Notes: generated by a model not told the origin, from the letters alone. 41,516 nucleotides of DNA from Aestuariivita sp. (GCF_021404545.1 NZ_JAAWWD010000015.1:1-41516), one strand, 5' to 3'; shown: positions 8,009 through 17,700, numbered from the stretch's first letter. Made by a program: numbers and translations.

Positions 8009-8526
8009 TGTGCCGCCCCCTCACCGACAATCGCCGCTTCGGCGAGGGGACGCAGCGCCTCGTAATAGCGGACATAGCCGGTACACCGGCAGATATGGGC
8101 GCCGATGGCGTCGTGTATCGCCTCGTCAAGCTGGTCGTGCGGCACCGGAGCGACCGCCAAACGGTCAAGCAGCAGGCGTGCCGCCATCACAAAGCCCGGC
8201 GTGCAATACCCGCATTGGAACGAGAAATTATGTAGGAACGCCTCCTGCACGGGATCAAGGACGCCATCGCGGGCGACACTTTCGATGGTCGAGACATGGC
8301 TCCCGTCGAGGGTGGCCAATACGGTCGAGCAGCTGATGACCGGCGACGGCACCGGGTTGGGTGGCTTCGACACGGTGACGGTACAGGCACGGCAGACACC
8401 GATGCCGCAGCAGAACTTGGTGCCGGTCAGGTATAGGTCATCATGAAGATAGTCGATCAGACGACCCTCGGCGCGGCTGTCTTCGACCTCTTGCAGTACC
8501 CCGTTGACGAAAAATGAGATGCTCAT
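8005..8526 (-). CDS. [2Fe-2S] small subunit of a molybdenum hydroxylase
   Basis: A 173-residue xanthine-oxidase-family iron-sulfur subunit. The plant-type ferredoxin cluster is bound by Cys40, Cys45, Cys48 and Cys66 (CCGIGVCRAC, VISC). The second cluster in the helical domain is bound by Cys105, Cys108, Cys146 and Cys148 (CGYC, CRC). All eight ligands are present. The frame is open far upstream, but homology begins at ATG8526, which overlaps the stop of the molybdopterin subunit (ATGA). It has no signal peptide, so it is probably carried out with the TAT-tagged large subunit. It passes electrons from molybdenum towards the diheme protein encoded next. Confidence 0.93.
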   Translation of the reverse strand: MSISFFVNGVLQEVEDSRAEGRLIDYLHDDLYLTGTKFCCGIGVCRACTVTVSKPPNPVPSPVISCSTVLATLDGSHVSTIESVARDGVLDPVQEAFLHNFSFQCGYCTPGFVMAARLLLDRLAVAPVPHDQLDEAIHDAIGAHICRCTGYVRYYEALRPLAEAAIVGEGAAQ

Positions 8527-11345
8527 GGGTTCAGTCCTTTCAGAATGACCTCGGGCGTGATCGGCAGATCGGCATAGCGCACGCCAACCGCGTCGCGCAG
8601 AGCGTTGGATATGGCGGGTGGCACCGAACACATCACCGCTTCGGCAATGCCGCGCCCTGCCTTGCCGTCCCCTGGGCTTTCGGGCAGCACAATCAGTTCC
8701 TGTGACCGACGGTGAGGGGCGAGACGTGTGGCAAGCGGTACGTCCTGAGCCCGTGCCACGTGATAGCGATGAAGGTTCCAGCGCCCGTCGGCGGGACCGG
8801 CCATCCCCGGCGGCATGTCTTCGAGCAGGGTATAGCTGATGGCCATCGCCACGCCGCCCTGGCTCTGCCCCGAGACAAGCTGCGGAACATGCACGCGGCC
8901 GGCATTCAGCACGCTCAGCACCGTTTCGGTCTGCACGATACCGGTTCTCCGGTCGACGGCCAGCCCCACGACATTGACGCAGGGCGCCCAGACATAGCGG
9001 GCATAGCGTTTGGATCCCCTGTCGGGTCCTGTCGTGTTTTGCCGGGTAATCCGGACCGGACCTGCAGAACCCGTCTGATAAAGCGAGAGGCCGTCGAGTT
9101 GCAGCCGCACCAGACCGCTGTCGGTGGGAAAATCGGCCTCGGACCAAATGTCCTGAAAATAGGCATGACCCAGCGCACCGCGCGGCAGGCCGTTGGCGTG
9201 AATGAACCCCGCGATCTGCGGCCAGGGCAGCGCATCCTTGCCGCCTGGCAGAAAAACGAGCTGCCCGTCGGTCCAGGTCACCTGCGACCGGTCGAGGGTG
9301 CCCAGGCCCCAGATCTGACGCGCCGCGGGCAGGACCGCGGCCGCCATCAGCCCATGGGCGGTTTGCTGGACGGTGTGAACCTGGTGCAATCCCGTGAGAC
9401 AGGCCGAGGAGGAGCCCACGGATTTCGCCGTCCATTTCGGATTGTCCCAGCGTAGACCCTCAGGATCGTCAGTGGTCAGCCCGGTCTGCCCCCAAAGCGT
9501 ATAGCCCCCCATATCGACCTGCGCCGCATTGGCGCCAAGGATGTCACCGATCACCACGCCCAGGGTCGTGGCCGACCCATTGCCCATATCGACCGCCCCC
9601 GATTGCACGGTCAGCGCTCCGTCCGGTTCGATCAGGATGGCCGCGATCATACCATCGCCGGACGTGCCATAGGCTTGAAGCGACATGGCCATGCCCGTCC
9701 CGTAGGTCAGCCCGCGCCGGGCATAATCGGCCTTGATCGCGTCGCGGTCGGCCCAAGCGGGGTGTGCCTCGGCGATATCGAGCATCTCGGCCAGGCGCAG
9801 TTCTTGTCGGATGGGGCCACCGACGACCGTGGCATCTCCTGGGGTGAGCAGATTCTTGCGGCGCAGCGCGAAAGGGTCCCACCCCTGCCCGACGGCCAGA
9901 TCGTCCAGGGCGGTTTCAATGGCAAAGAACGCCTGCGGACCCCCGAACCCGCGCTGCGATCCGCCCGAGATGTTTTCGGTATGGAGCGCCTTGGCATGGA
10001 TATTGGCGAACGGCACGGTATAAGAGCCGCCCGCACACAGCGCCGCCAGCGACGCGACATAGGGGCTGAGATTCTTGCGCCCGCCCCCATCGAAAGTCAG
10101 GTCCATCTGGACCGATTGGAGGGTCATATCCGGCGCAACCACCAGTTCTCCGCTGATATCGGCGGCGTGACGTTTCAGCCCGACACGGAATTGCTCGAAC
10201 CGGTCGTAGGCCAGGCGCAGTGGATTGCCATCGGCATAGGCCCCGGCCAGCGCAAGCATCAGCGAGAACGGCGAACTGTCGCGCCCGCCAAAGCCGCCCC
10301 CCGGATAGCAGCTGGTCAGGGTGATACCCGATAGCGCAAAGGGTGCATCGGGCGTATCGTACATCGACAGGATGTTTTCGACATCGTGGTCCGGTGACTG
10401 GGTTCCAAGGACCAGGTTCATAGTGCCGGTCGCTCGATCCTGCCAGACGAGACCAGTCTCAGGCTCCATGAACATCGGATCCATGGCACGCATCCGCGAC
10501 ATAAAGCTCTGGCGCGGAAACTCGGGATGGGCATCGAGATAAGCGTCGATCCTGGCCCGGTAATTGGGGACCTGCGCCATATAGGTGTCGGGATCGGCGG
10601 TGGCATAGCTGAACGCGTCCTGATACTTTACATAGGTGGTCTGGGGGAAAAACGGCTGCCCCGGCGCGGGGGCCGGGGCCCTTTCGAGGGCCGCCTCATA
10701 CCGCTGGAACCTAGCATCCTGAAACTGCATCGCGCGCTGTGCTGCGCGAAAGCTGCCGATATCGTCAAAAACCAAAAGCGCAACGGCCTGACCGAGAAAA
10801 TCAGGGCGGTTGCCGGGCTGCACGATAAGGTCAAAGACCACCGCATCAGGGCGATCAAAGCTCGGATCCGCGCGCTGCGCCTGATAGCGCTCCTGAAGTT
10901 GAAGGTCGATTGCGAGGTCTCGCCGAAACAGGGTGCGAGGCGCGCGCATCGCGTCGCTGAGCTGATCGCCCAGGATGACGCGGCGCGGTTTCGCGGCCTC
11001 GGGCAGGGTGGACAGATCCAGCCCCAAGAAGGCGCCTTGCGTCGTCAGCGCACGCAGATACATGCCGTACCATTGCAGATCCGGCCACCCGTCCATGTCG
11101 CGGGCATTGAAATCGCGGGCATAGACCTTTTGCCCGGTGACCTTGGCCACCCCGTCGATCCGCTGGCTGGCGATTCCCGGCACGGTCGAGGCCGTCCGCC
11201 CCACCTGTGCCTGCCCAGTCGCGCGCGCCATCGACGGCACGCCCAGGATCGACACCGCGACAGTGCCCATTAGCCCGGTCAAGACATGCCGTCGGCTGAT
11301 CTGCGGGCCGCATAAAGGTTGGCGCTGGGAGAGATCGGAGGTCAT
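8523..11345 (-). CDS. TAT-exported molybdopterin-binding subunit of a xanthine-dehydrogenase-family hydroxylase
   Basis: A 940-residue molybdenum hydroxylase large subunit of the xanthine dehydrogenase / CoxL / isoquinoline-oxidoreductase type. A twin-arginine signal (SRRHVLTGLMG, RR at 18-19) precedes a hydrophobic stretch, so the folded enzyme is exported. Family segments include the IDGVAKVTGQKVYARDF start of the hammerhead domain, GGGFGGRD, GSQRGFGGPQ, and a C-terminal GIAEAVMCSVPPAI carrying the likely catalytic Glu (~902). The frame is open another 67 codons upstream, but ATG11345 starts the TAT signal and has GAGG before it. The operon lacks an FAD (CoxM-type) subunit. The cofactor is expected to be molybdopterin cytosine dinucleotide. 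The substrate (aldehyde, N-heterocycle or other) cannot be inferred. Confidence 0.92.
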   Translation of the reverse strand: MTSDLSQRQPLCGPQISRRHVLTGLMGTVAVSILGVPSMARATGQAQVGRTASTVPGIASQRIDGVAKVTGQKVYARDFNARDMDGWPDLQWYGMYLRALTTQGAFLGLDLSTLPEAAKPRRVILGDQLSDAMRAPRTLFRRDLAIDLQLQERYQAQRADPSFDRPDAVVFDLIVQPGNRPDFLGQAVALLVFDDIGSFRAAQRAMQFQDARFQRYEAALERAPAPAPGQPFFPQTTYVKYQDAFSYATADPDTYMAQVPNYRARIDAYLDAHPEFPRQSFMSRMRAMDPMFMEPETGLVWQDRATGTMNLVLGTQSPDHDVENILSMYDTPDAPFALSGITLTSCYPGGGFGGRDSSPFSLMLALAGAYADGNPLRLAYDRFEQFRVGLKRHAADISGELVVAPDMTLQSVQMDLTFDGGGRKNLSPYVASLAALCAGGSYTVPFANIHAKALHTENISGGSQRGFGGPQAFFAIETALDDLAVGQGWDPFALRRKNLLTPGDATVVGGPIRQELRLAEMLDIAEAHPAWADRDAIKADYARRGLTYGTGMAMSLQAYGTSGDGMIAAILIEPDGALTVQSGAVDMGNGSATTLGVVIGDILGANAAQVDMGGYTLWGQTGLTTDDPEGLRWDNPKWTAKSVGSSSACLTGLHQVHTVQQTAHGLMAAAVLPAARQIWGLGTLDRSQVTWTDGQLVFLPGGKDALPWPQIAGFIHANGLPRGALGHAYFQDIWSEADFPTDSGLVRLQLDGLSLYQTGSAGPVRITRQNTTGPDRGSKRYARYVWAPCVNVVGLAVDRRTGIVQTETVLSVLNAGRVHVPQLVSGQSQGGVAMAISYTLLEDMPPGMAGPADGRWNLHRYHVARAQDVPLATRLAPHRRSQELIVLPESPGDGKAGRGIAEAVMCSVPPAISNALRDAVGVRYADLPITPEVILKGLNP

Positions 11346-12005
11346 GGTCCTCGGTCCTTGCTGCTTTGCTGGCGCCCCGCCGATGTAACGGGGACTGGGG
11401 TCGGCGATGTCTGCCCATGGATAGGGGGCCTGGACAGGGATCCTCGCGTCCCGATCCAAAAGCCGCATCGCCAGTCGGACTTCCACATGGTGCGACCGGC
11501 GGAATGGCCTGACACCGGGGGCAGCCGACCTGCCGTCATGGCGCAAGATCTCGATCGAGAATCAACTTTAAGAGGATACGATATATCAGAATCATGCTGA
11601 ACGTGTTTTCCCGAAGGCCAAACACTTGGGACCATGCAAGGCCGACCGTCGCCTCGGTCGGAGGCAGAGTGCAGGTCGCCGCAGCATTTGCTGAACCGGC
11701 TAGCGGATGCATCGGCATAACCCGCTGCGGTCGGACCGACGCGCCGCGTCACCTCACAGCGCCGATCCAGCCTGCGGCTGAGCGGATAAGCCCGCATCGC
11801 CCTCGACGGATCAACGCATAACAGGCACCAAATCCAAACCAGGCCGCAGGGTACGATATCGGCATGGCCGATATCGAAGCCGCTCACCTGATCCGCGCAA
11901 TGCATGTCACTTCCTCCCCGAGGATCGCCCGTGAAACACTAGCGGGGCATGTGTCGATTTTTTGTCCATCCGCCCGATTCGACCCGCAGTGTGAACCGCC
12001 GGGGC
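11346..12005. other. 660-bp intergenic region upstream of the molybdoenzyme operon
   Basis: No convincing gene is seen on either strand: the open frames here have shadow-like composition and no family motifs. It should hold the promoter of the minus-strand molybdoenzyme operon (around the AT-rich patch near 11560-11600, with TTGATTCTC on the minus strand) and the end of the transcript from the giant-protein operon. A 10-bp perfect dyad lies at 11854-11876. No clear terminator with a T-run is visible after 12006. Confidence 0.5.
11854..11876. promoter_or_regulatory. perfect 10-bp inverted repeat, possible operator
   Basis: CGATATCGGC (11854-11863) and GCCGATATCG (11867-11876) are exact reverse complements separated by ATG. 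The dyad lies in the gap between the giant-protein operon and the molybdoenzyme operon. There is no T-run, so an operator is as likely as a terminator. Confidence 0.45.
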
Positions 12006-13028
12006 TCAGGGACCCATATCCGCGCATACGGTCCTGAACCCACCCGCGACGACGATATGGAGAGCCCACCCATCCGCGGCGGTTCTGAGCGTGCCCGACG
12101 CCACATCAAGATCCAGATCGGCACCCAGCGCATAGAGCGGGTGATCGCTTTGCATAACCAGTTCGGCGCGTATCTCGACCTGGGGCCCGGCACCGTCCGG
12201 GATACCGGACCAATCGGATCCAAAAGTCAGCTCATAATTGAACGTTGCGGCCCAGAGCGCCGGGATATCCAGATCCACCGAGGCGATCTTGAAGGTGTTC
12301 TCCTGCGTGTCGGCACCGGAAGCCGACAATGTCCGCCCATTCAACGGTGTAGAGGCGGCGATCGAATAGCTGCTGCCTTTCGGAGTATTCTTGAAGATCG
12401 TAACGATATCGACGCGGGGGGCCTCGCTGCCCTGCTCGTAATGCACGCTTGACGTGATATCCGGCACATCGCCCCGAACAATCCCCACATTGAACTGTGC
12501 GACATTCCCATTTTCCGCCAAAACCCGAACAAGATCGTTCAGCGCGGTCACACCGTTGAACGAATTGCCATGTTCTGGCGTCACGGCCATGCCAATCATC
12601 GAACATTGATCCAGTTCGACCGGCATGACCCAGTTGAAAGCATCGAGTGTGGCTGCCACCCCTCCCGGTTCGATCCAAAACGGCGGGTTCAGGTCACCGG
12701 TGCCATTGGCCAGTTGGTTTTGCTGCCAGAGAGACGGGTAGAGCAGGATATTGGGTGCGGCGTAGAAAAGGCTCCATTCACCGTCAATCCGGCGGTCCGC
12801 CATGTTTTTGCCGCGCATATAGGCGTAGGTCGGAAAACCAGCCTCAACATCATAATCATAGACCTGATCGTAACTCTCGGGATCGGTCAGGATGCCGGGG
12901 TCTTCCAATGGTTGCGCCCCGGAGATCGGGATGTCGGGCGAATTGGCCAAGGGTGTGCGAGGTATTGTGCCAGTATCATCGATATCCGCTCTGATCAGGA
13001 TCCCGGGCCAAATTCGATCATTGGTCAT
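12006..13028 (-). CDS. uncharacterised protein, tandem paralogue of the 13148-14164 product
   Basis: A 340-residue protein not recognised from a named family. It has no signal peptide or membrane segment. It is clearly paralogous to the upstream 338-residue protein. Shared signatures in order are NSPDIPISG, a YMRGKN / W(S/N)LF-A-PNILLYPSLW stretch, NPPFWI, TPEHGNSFNGVT, FKNTPKGSSY, TPLNGRTLS, LTFGSDWSGIP, VEIRAELV, and a C-terminal RTVCADMGP. The YMRGKN-to-LFYAAPN segment reads like a CARDB/Ig-like beta-sandwich strand pair, and the protein is probably beta-rich. A good Shine-Dalgarno (AAAGGA) precedes ATG13028. It is the last gene of the operon led by the giant LamG-type protein, so it is probably a partner or accessory of it (inference). 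Confidence 0.8.
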   Translation of the reverse strand: MTNDRIWPGILIRADIDDTGTIPRTPLANSPDIPISGAQPLEDPGILTDPESYDQVYDYDVEAGFPTYAYMRGKNMADRRIDGEWSLFYAAPNILLYPSLWQQNQLANGTGDLNPPFWIEPGGVAATLDAFNWVMPVELDQCSMIGMAVTPEHGNSFNGVTALNDLVRVLAENGNVAQFNVGIVRGDVPDITSSVHYEQGSEAPRVDIVTIFKNTPKGSSYSIAASTPLNGRTLSASGADTQENTFKIASVDLDIPALWAATFNYELTFGSDWSGIPDGAGPQVEIRAELVMQSDHPLYALGADLDLDVASGTLRTAADGWALHIVVAGGFRTVCADMGP

Positions 13029-13103
13029 ACGATTGTCCTTTCTTGCAGGCAGGCGTCACCTGTCACGACCGAGGTGGGCGTGTCGCAACAAAGGTCAGAG
13101 ATT

Positions 13104-13130
13104 GGCGCGCCCGAACGAGGGTGGCGCGCC
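13104..13130 (-). terminator. stem-loop between the two paralogues (possible attenuator)
   Basis: GGCGCGCC occurs at 13104-13111 and again at 13123-13130. Each copy is self-palindromic, so together they can form an 8-bp GC stem with an 11-base loop. It lies in the 119-bp gap between the two paralogous genes, the longest gap in that operon. No T-run follows on the minus strand, so it may attenuate, stabilise or mark a processing site rather than terminate. Confidence 0.3.
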
Positions 13131-13147
13131 TGATCGGGTTCGTTTTC

Positions 13148-14164
13148 TTACGGGCCGATATCCACGCATACGGTGCGGACGCTTCCTGCGGTGACGATAC
13201 GCACCGGACCGCCCCGGACGCTGACCCGGGCCGCACCGGTAACCGGGTCGAGCCCCGGGTCGACGCCCAGGCGGTAGAGCGGATCATCCTCACCCTGCAC
13301 CAGTTCACCGCGGATTTCGACTTCGGGGCGGGCGCCGGCGGGAATGCCGCTCCAGTCCTGGCCGAAGGTCAGCGTATAAGTGAACATCGTATCCCATTGT
13401 GCGGGGATATCCTGATCGACCCAAGCATATTTGAAATCGTTGGCCTTGGTGTCCTTTTCGCTATAGCTGAGCGTCTCGCCATTGAGCGGAGTGCCCGAGG
13501 ACACGGTATAGCTGCTGCCTTTGGGAATGTTGCGGAACACCACAGCCAGATCGACCCGGGCCCCTTCCGATCCCTGATTATAGCCCGCCTTGGCCACGAC
13601 CTGCGGGCGCGCGCCGCGGATCATCTGAACGTTGCGCTGCGCGATGTTGGCGTTGTTGGCCATAACTTCGGCCAGGCTGGTGATATTGGTGACACCTGCC
13701 AACGGATTGCCGTGATCGGGCGTGTTGGCGATACCGATCAGACAGTAGTGATCCGAGACATCCGGCGGCACCCATGTAAACGGATCGTTCGACGCGCCGA
13801 TCTCACCGGCTTTGATATCGAAGGGCGGGTTCATGTTCCCGCTGGAAGTGGCGAGTTGGTTTTCCTCCCAAAGATACGGGTATAGCAGGATGTTCGGCTC
13901 GGCAAAAAAGAGGTTCCAGCTTCCCGATAGGTCGGCATCTGTGAAGTTCTTGCCTCGCACATAAAGGTAGTTCGGCCAACCGATATAGAGCTGGTTGTCA
14001 TAGTCGTTGCCGTAGTTGGCGGGATCGGTCAGGAAACTGGGATCCTTGAACGGGTCCTTGCCCGAAATCAGAATATCGGGCGAGTTAGAGGAGGTTTTGC
14101 GGGGAACGGTGCCATCTTCACCGCCTTTGTTGCGTACCACGACGCCGGGCCAAGTATCACCCAT
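13148..14164 (-). CDS. uncharacterised protein, tandem paralogue of the 12006-13028 product
   Basis: A 338-residue soluble protein with no signal peptide. The same ordered signatures as its downstream paralogue occur: NSPDILISG, YVRGKN, LFFAEPNILLYPYLW, NPPFDI, TPDHGNPLAGVT, FRNIPKGSSY, TPLNGETLS, LTFGQDWSGIP, VEIRGELV, RTVCVDIGP. A unit of the form F-N-(I/T)-P-(K/A)-G also occurs in the 185-residue neighbour. A duplication followed by divergence is plain; the operon keeps both copies. AAGGAG lies about eleven bases before ATG14164. It follows the 185-residue gene by 18 bases. Tandem family members beside a giant multi-domain protein suggest structural or delivery partners, but no function is known to me. 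Confidence 0.82.
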   Translation of the reverse strand: MGDTWPGVVVRNKGGEDGTVPRKTSSNSPDILISGKDPFKDPSFLTDPANYGNDYDNQLYIGWPNYLYVRGKNFTDADLSGSWNLFFAEPNILLYPYLWEENQLATSSGNMNPPFDIKAGEIGASNDPFTWVPPDVSDHYCLIGIANTPDHGNPLAGVTNITSLAEVMANNANIAQRNVQMIRGARPQVVAKAGYNQGSEGARVDLAVVFRNIPKGSSYTVSSGTPLNGETLSYSEKDTKANDFKYAWVDQDIPAQWDTMFTYTLTFGQDWSGIPAGARPEVEIRGELVQGEDDPLYRLGVDPGLDPVTGAARVSVRGGPVRIVTAGSVRTVCVDIGP

Positions 14165-14182
14165 GAGAAGGTCTCCTTTCTA

Positions 14183-14740
14183 TCAGGTTTGCGAAAGATC
14201 GAGCGCGATCTGTTCCATGACGATCTTCTGGACCGGACCGCCGCCGCCGCCCTTCACACGCGCCATCGTCAGCCGAAGCATCGAGCCATCCTTGATGTCG
14301 TCGGGTCGTTCCAACCAAAGTCGCATCCGCATCGGCGTCTTGATCGGTCCAAGATCGCGACCCGTCGACGCCACAAGGCTCGAGCCGGAGATGCCCTGAC
14401 GGGGCAGCGAGAGCTTGCTCAGATCCGTCTCGATCTCGATTTCGGTGCCGGCGGGGATATTCTCAAACCGGACGCCGAGATCGACCTCGTCATATCCCTC
14501 GTCCTGGGTGTAATAGACCGACAGGACGATGCTGGGAGGGTCGGCTTCATTTTCGCTGTTGGCGACTGAAACCAGATCGTAACCCTTGCCCGTACTGTCG
14601 GTCTTGCGGGAGATGCCATAGCCGGTCGTCGCCTTTACTGTTGCGCCAGAGGCCAAGACCCCGCTGCGGGCAGCAAAGTCGAGGGTGAGGCCGGAATAAA
14701 GCCCGGTGAGCACCATGCTCGTTGTGTCTTGGTCGTCCAT
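14183..14740 (-). CDS. uncharacterised 185-residue beta-rich protein
   Basis: A small acidic protein with no signal peptide or membrane segment. A central segment, EVDLGVRFENIPAGTEIEIE, resembles RVDLAVVFRNIPKGSSYTV of the two paralogues downstream, so it may be a shortened relative containing one of their beta-sandwich domains. The C-terminus has a Gly run (KGGGGG) and ends EQIALDLSQT. A strong Shine-Dalgarno (AAAGGAGG) precedes ATG14740. It lies 27 bases after the giant gene and 18 bases before the first paralogue, so it is co-transcribed with both. The function is unknown. Confidence 0.75.
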   Translation of the reverse strand: MDDQDTTSMVLTGLYSGLTLDFAARSGVLASGATVKATTGYGISRKTDSTGKGYDLVSVANSENEADPPSIVLSVYYTQDEGYDEVDLGVRFENIPAGTEIEIETDLSKLSLPRQGISGSSLVASTGRDLGPIKTPMRMRLWLERPDDIKDGSMLRLTMARVKGGGGGPVQKIVMEQIALDLSQT

Positions 14741-14767
14741 TCTTGTCCTCCTTTCAGGGGGGTTAGG

Positions 14768-17700
14768 TCAGCTTTCGAGATACGCCTCGGCCTCGTATTT
14801 GCTGACCATATAGTCGAGCAGATCGATGCGAAGTTCGGCCAGCTCGACAAAATCTTCGGTGCCGTAGGCCTGGGCGCTTTGGTAGAAATCGGCCCACCAG
14901 GGGATCAGATCCTTCAACAGGCCGGGACCGCCCTGCGGATCGCCCAGAACGACATTGATGGCGGCGCCGATTTCCAGCGGCGTGGGCTGGTCGTCAGAAA
15001 TCTGATCATCGATGATCGCGATCAACCAGGCATTCGACGGCAGGTTCGCAGGTGGTGTGATGTTGGGCGCGTTGGTGTCGTCCTTGACCGGCTGGAACGG
15101 CGCGGGCACTCGGCTGACATAGGTGGTCCGATAGAGGATCCGCCACGGCTCGGTCGGGTCGCTCAACGCCTCGCGCATGGCATTGGCCGACGCGGTTGTG
15201 CTGTTGTTGAGCCAGTTGGGGTCGACCACCTGTGTCAGAGCGGTAAAGTTTGCTGCCTTTGGCGCCAGGAGGAATGACATATAGCGGTATGCGTCCACCT
15301 TGCCAGGAGCTGCGGTCGCTTCATACCCCTTGAACACCAGCTCGCCACTGGCGCCCTTGCCCAGTTTGGGTGCGGGCAGGAAATCGGTGGGCGTGACATT
15401 GGCCAGGAGCCGGAACCCGTTCGCGGTGGCCTCGGTCTTGGTCGCGGTCATCGTCCAGGTATTGCCGAGCATGAAATCGCTCTCGATATAGACCCCGCCG
15501 ACCGGTGTCCCGATCTTGGCCTGGATCTCGGCCCCGGCGCCGATCTTGAGCGAGCTCGCCCCGGTATAGGTCTCGGAATAGCTGTTGGCGACGCTCAGCT
15601 CTTCTTTGCTTTGCCCGCCTGCGGCGGTCCAAACATAGGTGTTGTACAAGCTGCGCTGGTTGCGGGTGTTGCCGAAATCGTAGGCGTCATTTTCCTTGAG
15701 CTTGTCCTTGACCCGTCCAAGCGAGCCGACCAGGCGATACTTGTTCACACTGAACTGGTCATAATACGCCTTGATCTGCTGCTCCTCCTTTTCGATGCTC
15801 CGCTTTAGCGCGTAAGCCTCGACAGGTTTGAAGTAACTTCCCCGTTCCTGATTGGCGTGGGGATAATCGGGATCGTTGACCAGCCCAACCTTGCCATCCA
15901 GGGTGCCGTTCTTGATGTATTTGGGGTTGATCGGGAAATCGATGATATTTGTGTCGACCGGTATCTGGTCGTTCGGCACGATAGTGTACCCAACCGGCGT
16001 CTGGGTCCCTTTGAGCGCCATCATAAAGAGATCTGCAGTGGCGGACTTGACCATCGCAATCCCGATATTGTTCTGGATATAGCGCCGCCCCACCACCGGG
16101 TTGAGAATTTTGTCCTCGGGCTCCCACGTACCCGCAGGGGTCAGCGATGACGTCAGGTTGGTGGTGTTGGAATGGCTTTGCGCAACGGAATCGGTGCCGC
16201 CCAGATCGCCTGAGATGCTGAATTTGAGGCCGCCCTGCACCTCGTTCTTGACCACCTTACCATTGGTCTCGCCGCCGATCCCAAAGGAGAATCCGCCCTC
16301 AAAGACCTGATAGATGCCACCCTTGATGTTGAATGCCCCGTTAAAGGTCGAGGATTCGCTGGCGCTGAACGACCAGGTCTTGGTCTCGCTCTCGACGTAA
16401 GTGATCTTGCTGACCGTCGAATAGGACAGCGCGGGACCACCCTGATCCCCGGACCAATAGGCTAGTGTCTGGTTCTCGCTCGGGATCGGCGGTCCGCCCT
16501 CGATATAGCCAACGATCGACGGTTTGCTTTGGACCTGGCCAACAAAGATCGTATCGAGATCGCCGACCTTGAAACCCACGCCCAGCACGGTGTTGCCGAC
16601 ATCGGTCAGGAAAAAGTAACCGCGCTTCATCACGCTGAAGATATTGCCGTAGGCGTCTTTCTCGGCGGCGGCATATTCGATGACCGATGGCTGGCCCTGG
16701 ATCGCCTCGGTGTAATAGTCTGACTGCCCCCCCAGTGCATTGATCACATACTGACCTTCATTCTGGATCGGAGCCGTAGACGGCGCCCAGGTCGGGGGTG
16801 AGGTGCTGGGCATCAAGGTGCCGTTGTTGCCCCGGCCGGTCATGTCAAAGACCACCTCGCCGGAGCCCGCGTCGATCATCCAATAGGCCGCGAGGTGGTC
16901 TTCGGTTCCGGTGAGTGGTTTGTTCATACTTTCGCGAATTTGCTGACCGGTCAGCAGGGTTGAAAAGAGCCGAACGTCGTCAATCTGACCCTTGAATGGC
17001 AGATCGACTTTGTTGTCCTTGCGGCTGGCGCCAAAGGTCATCTGCGCATCGCCATACCCGCCCACATCGGACGGCCACATCCGGACCGGCAGGCTGTCCC
17101 CGCCATTGACAAAAATGCTGGCCTCGGCCACGTCCTGCCAGATGGCCCAAAGCTGGTTGCTGGTCAGCTCCATCGCCTGATTTTCGGCAAGATCGTTGGC
17201 GGTCTTTCCCGACATCTCGTCGAAGTTCCACCCGGCAACGAGGCTGCCCTGATCGGCGGGCAGGCCGCGCAACGCATAGACATGCGCGATCTCGTCGGTA
17301 TTGAGAGTGCGGCCCCAGATCCTCAGATGCGAGAGCACCCCTTTGTATTGAAAGGTTTCATCTCCCGAGATGCCCACGAAAAACGGGGTCTCTTTGGTCT
17401 GGATCTGTACCTGGGAGGTGTAACTTTCCTTGTTCTCCTCCTGCACGAGCTTGCCATTGATAAAGAGCGCGCTTTTGACAAAGTATTTGGTGGTGAGCTG
17501 GCTTTCGGATGGAGATTGCTTGACCGTCCCGGTTGTAAAATTCACTGCGACATAGGCGGTCTCACCCGCAGCCAGGCTGCTCTTGATGTCATAAGTGAAC
17601 TCGGTAGGAGGCTCTTGGTAATACTCGCTCTCTTGGCTGACATGCACGGTCAGCACGACCTGGCCGATGGTGTTGACCGCCAGCGTATAGCTGCCGGGTT

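Noticed and set aside
11551-11565. FNR-like site upstream of the molybdoenzyme operon (minus strand TTGATTCTCGATCGA)
   Set aside because: Only the left half matches the consensus; the right half-site is misplaced by one base and lacks ATCAA.
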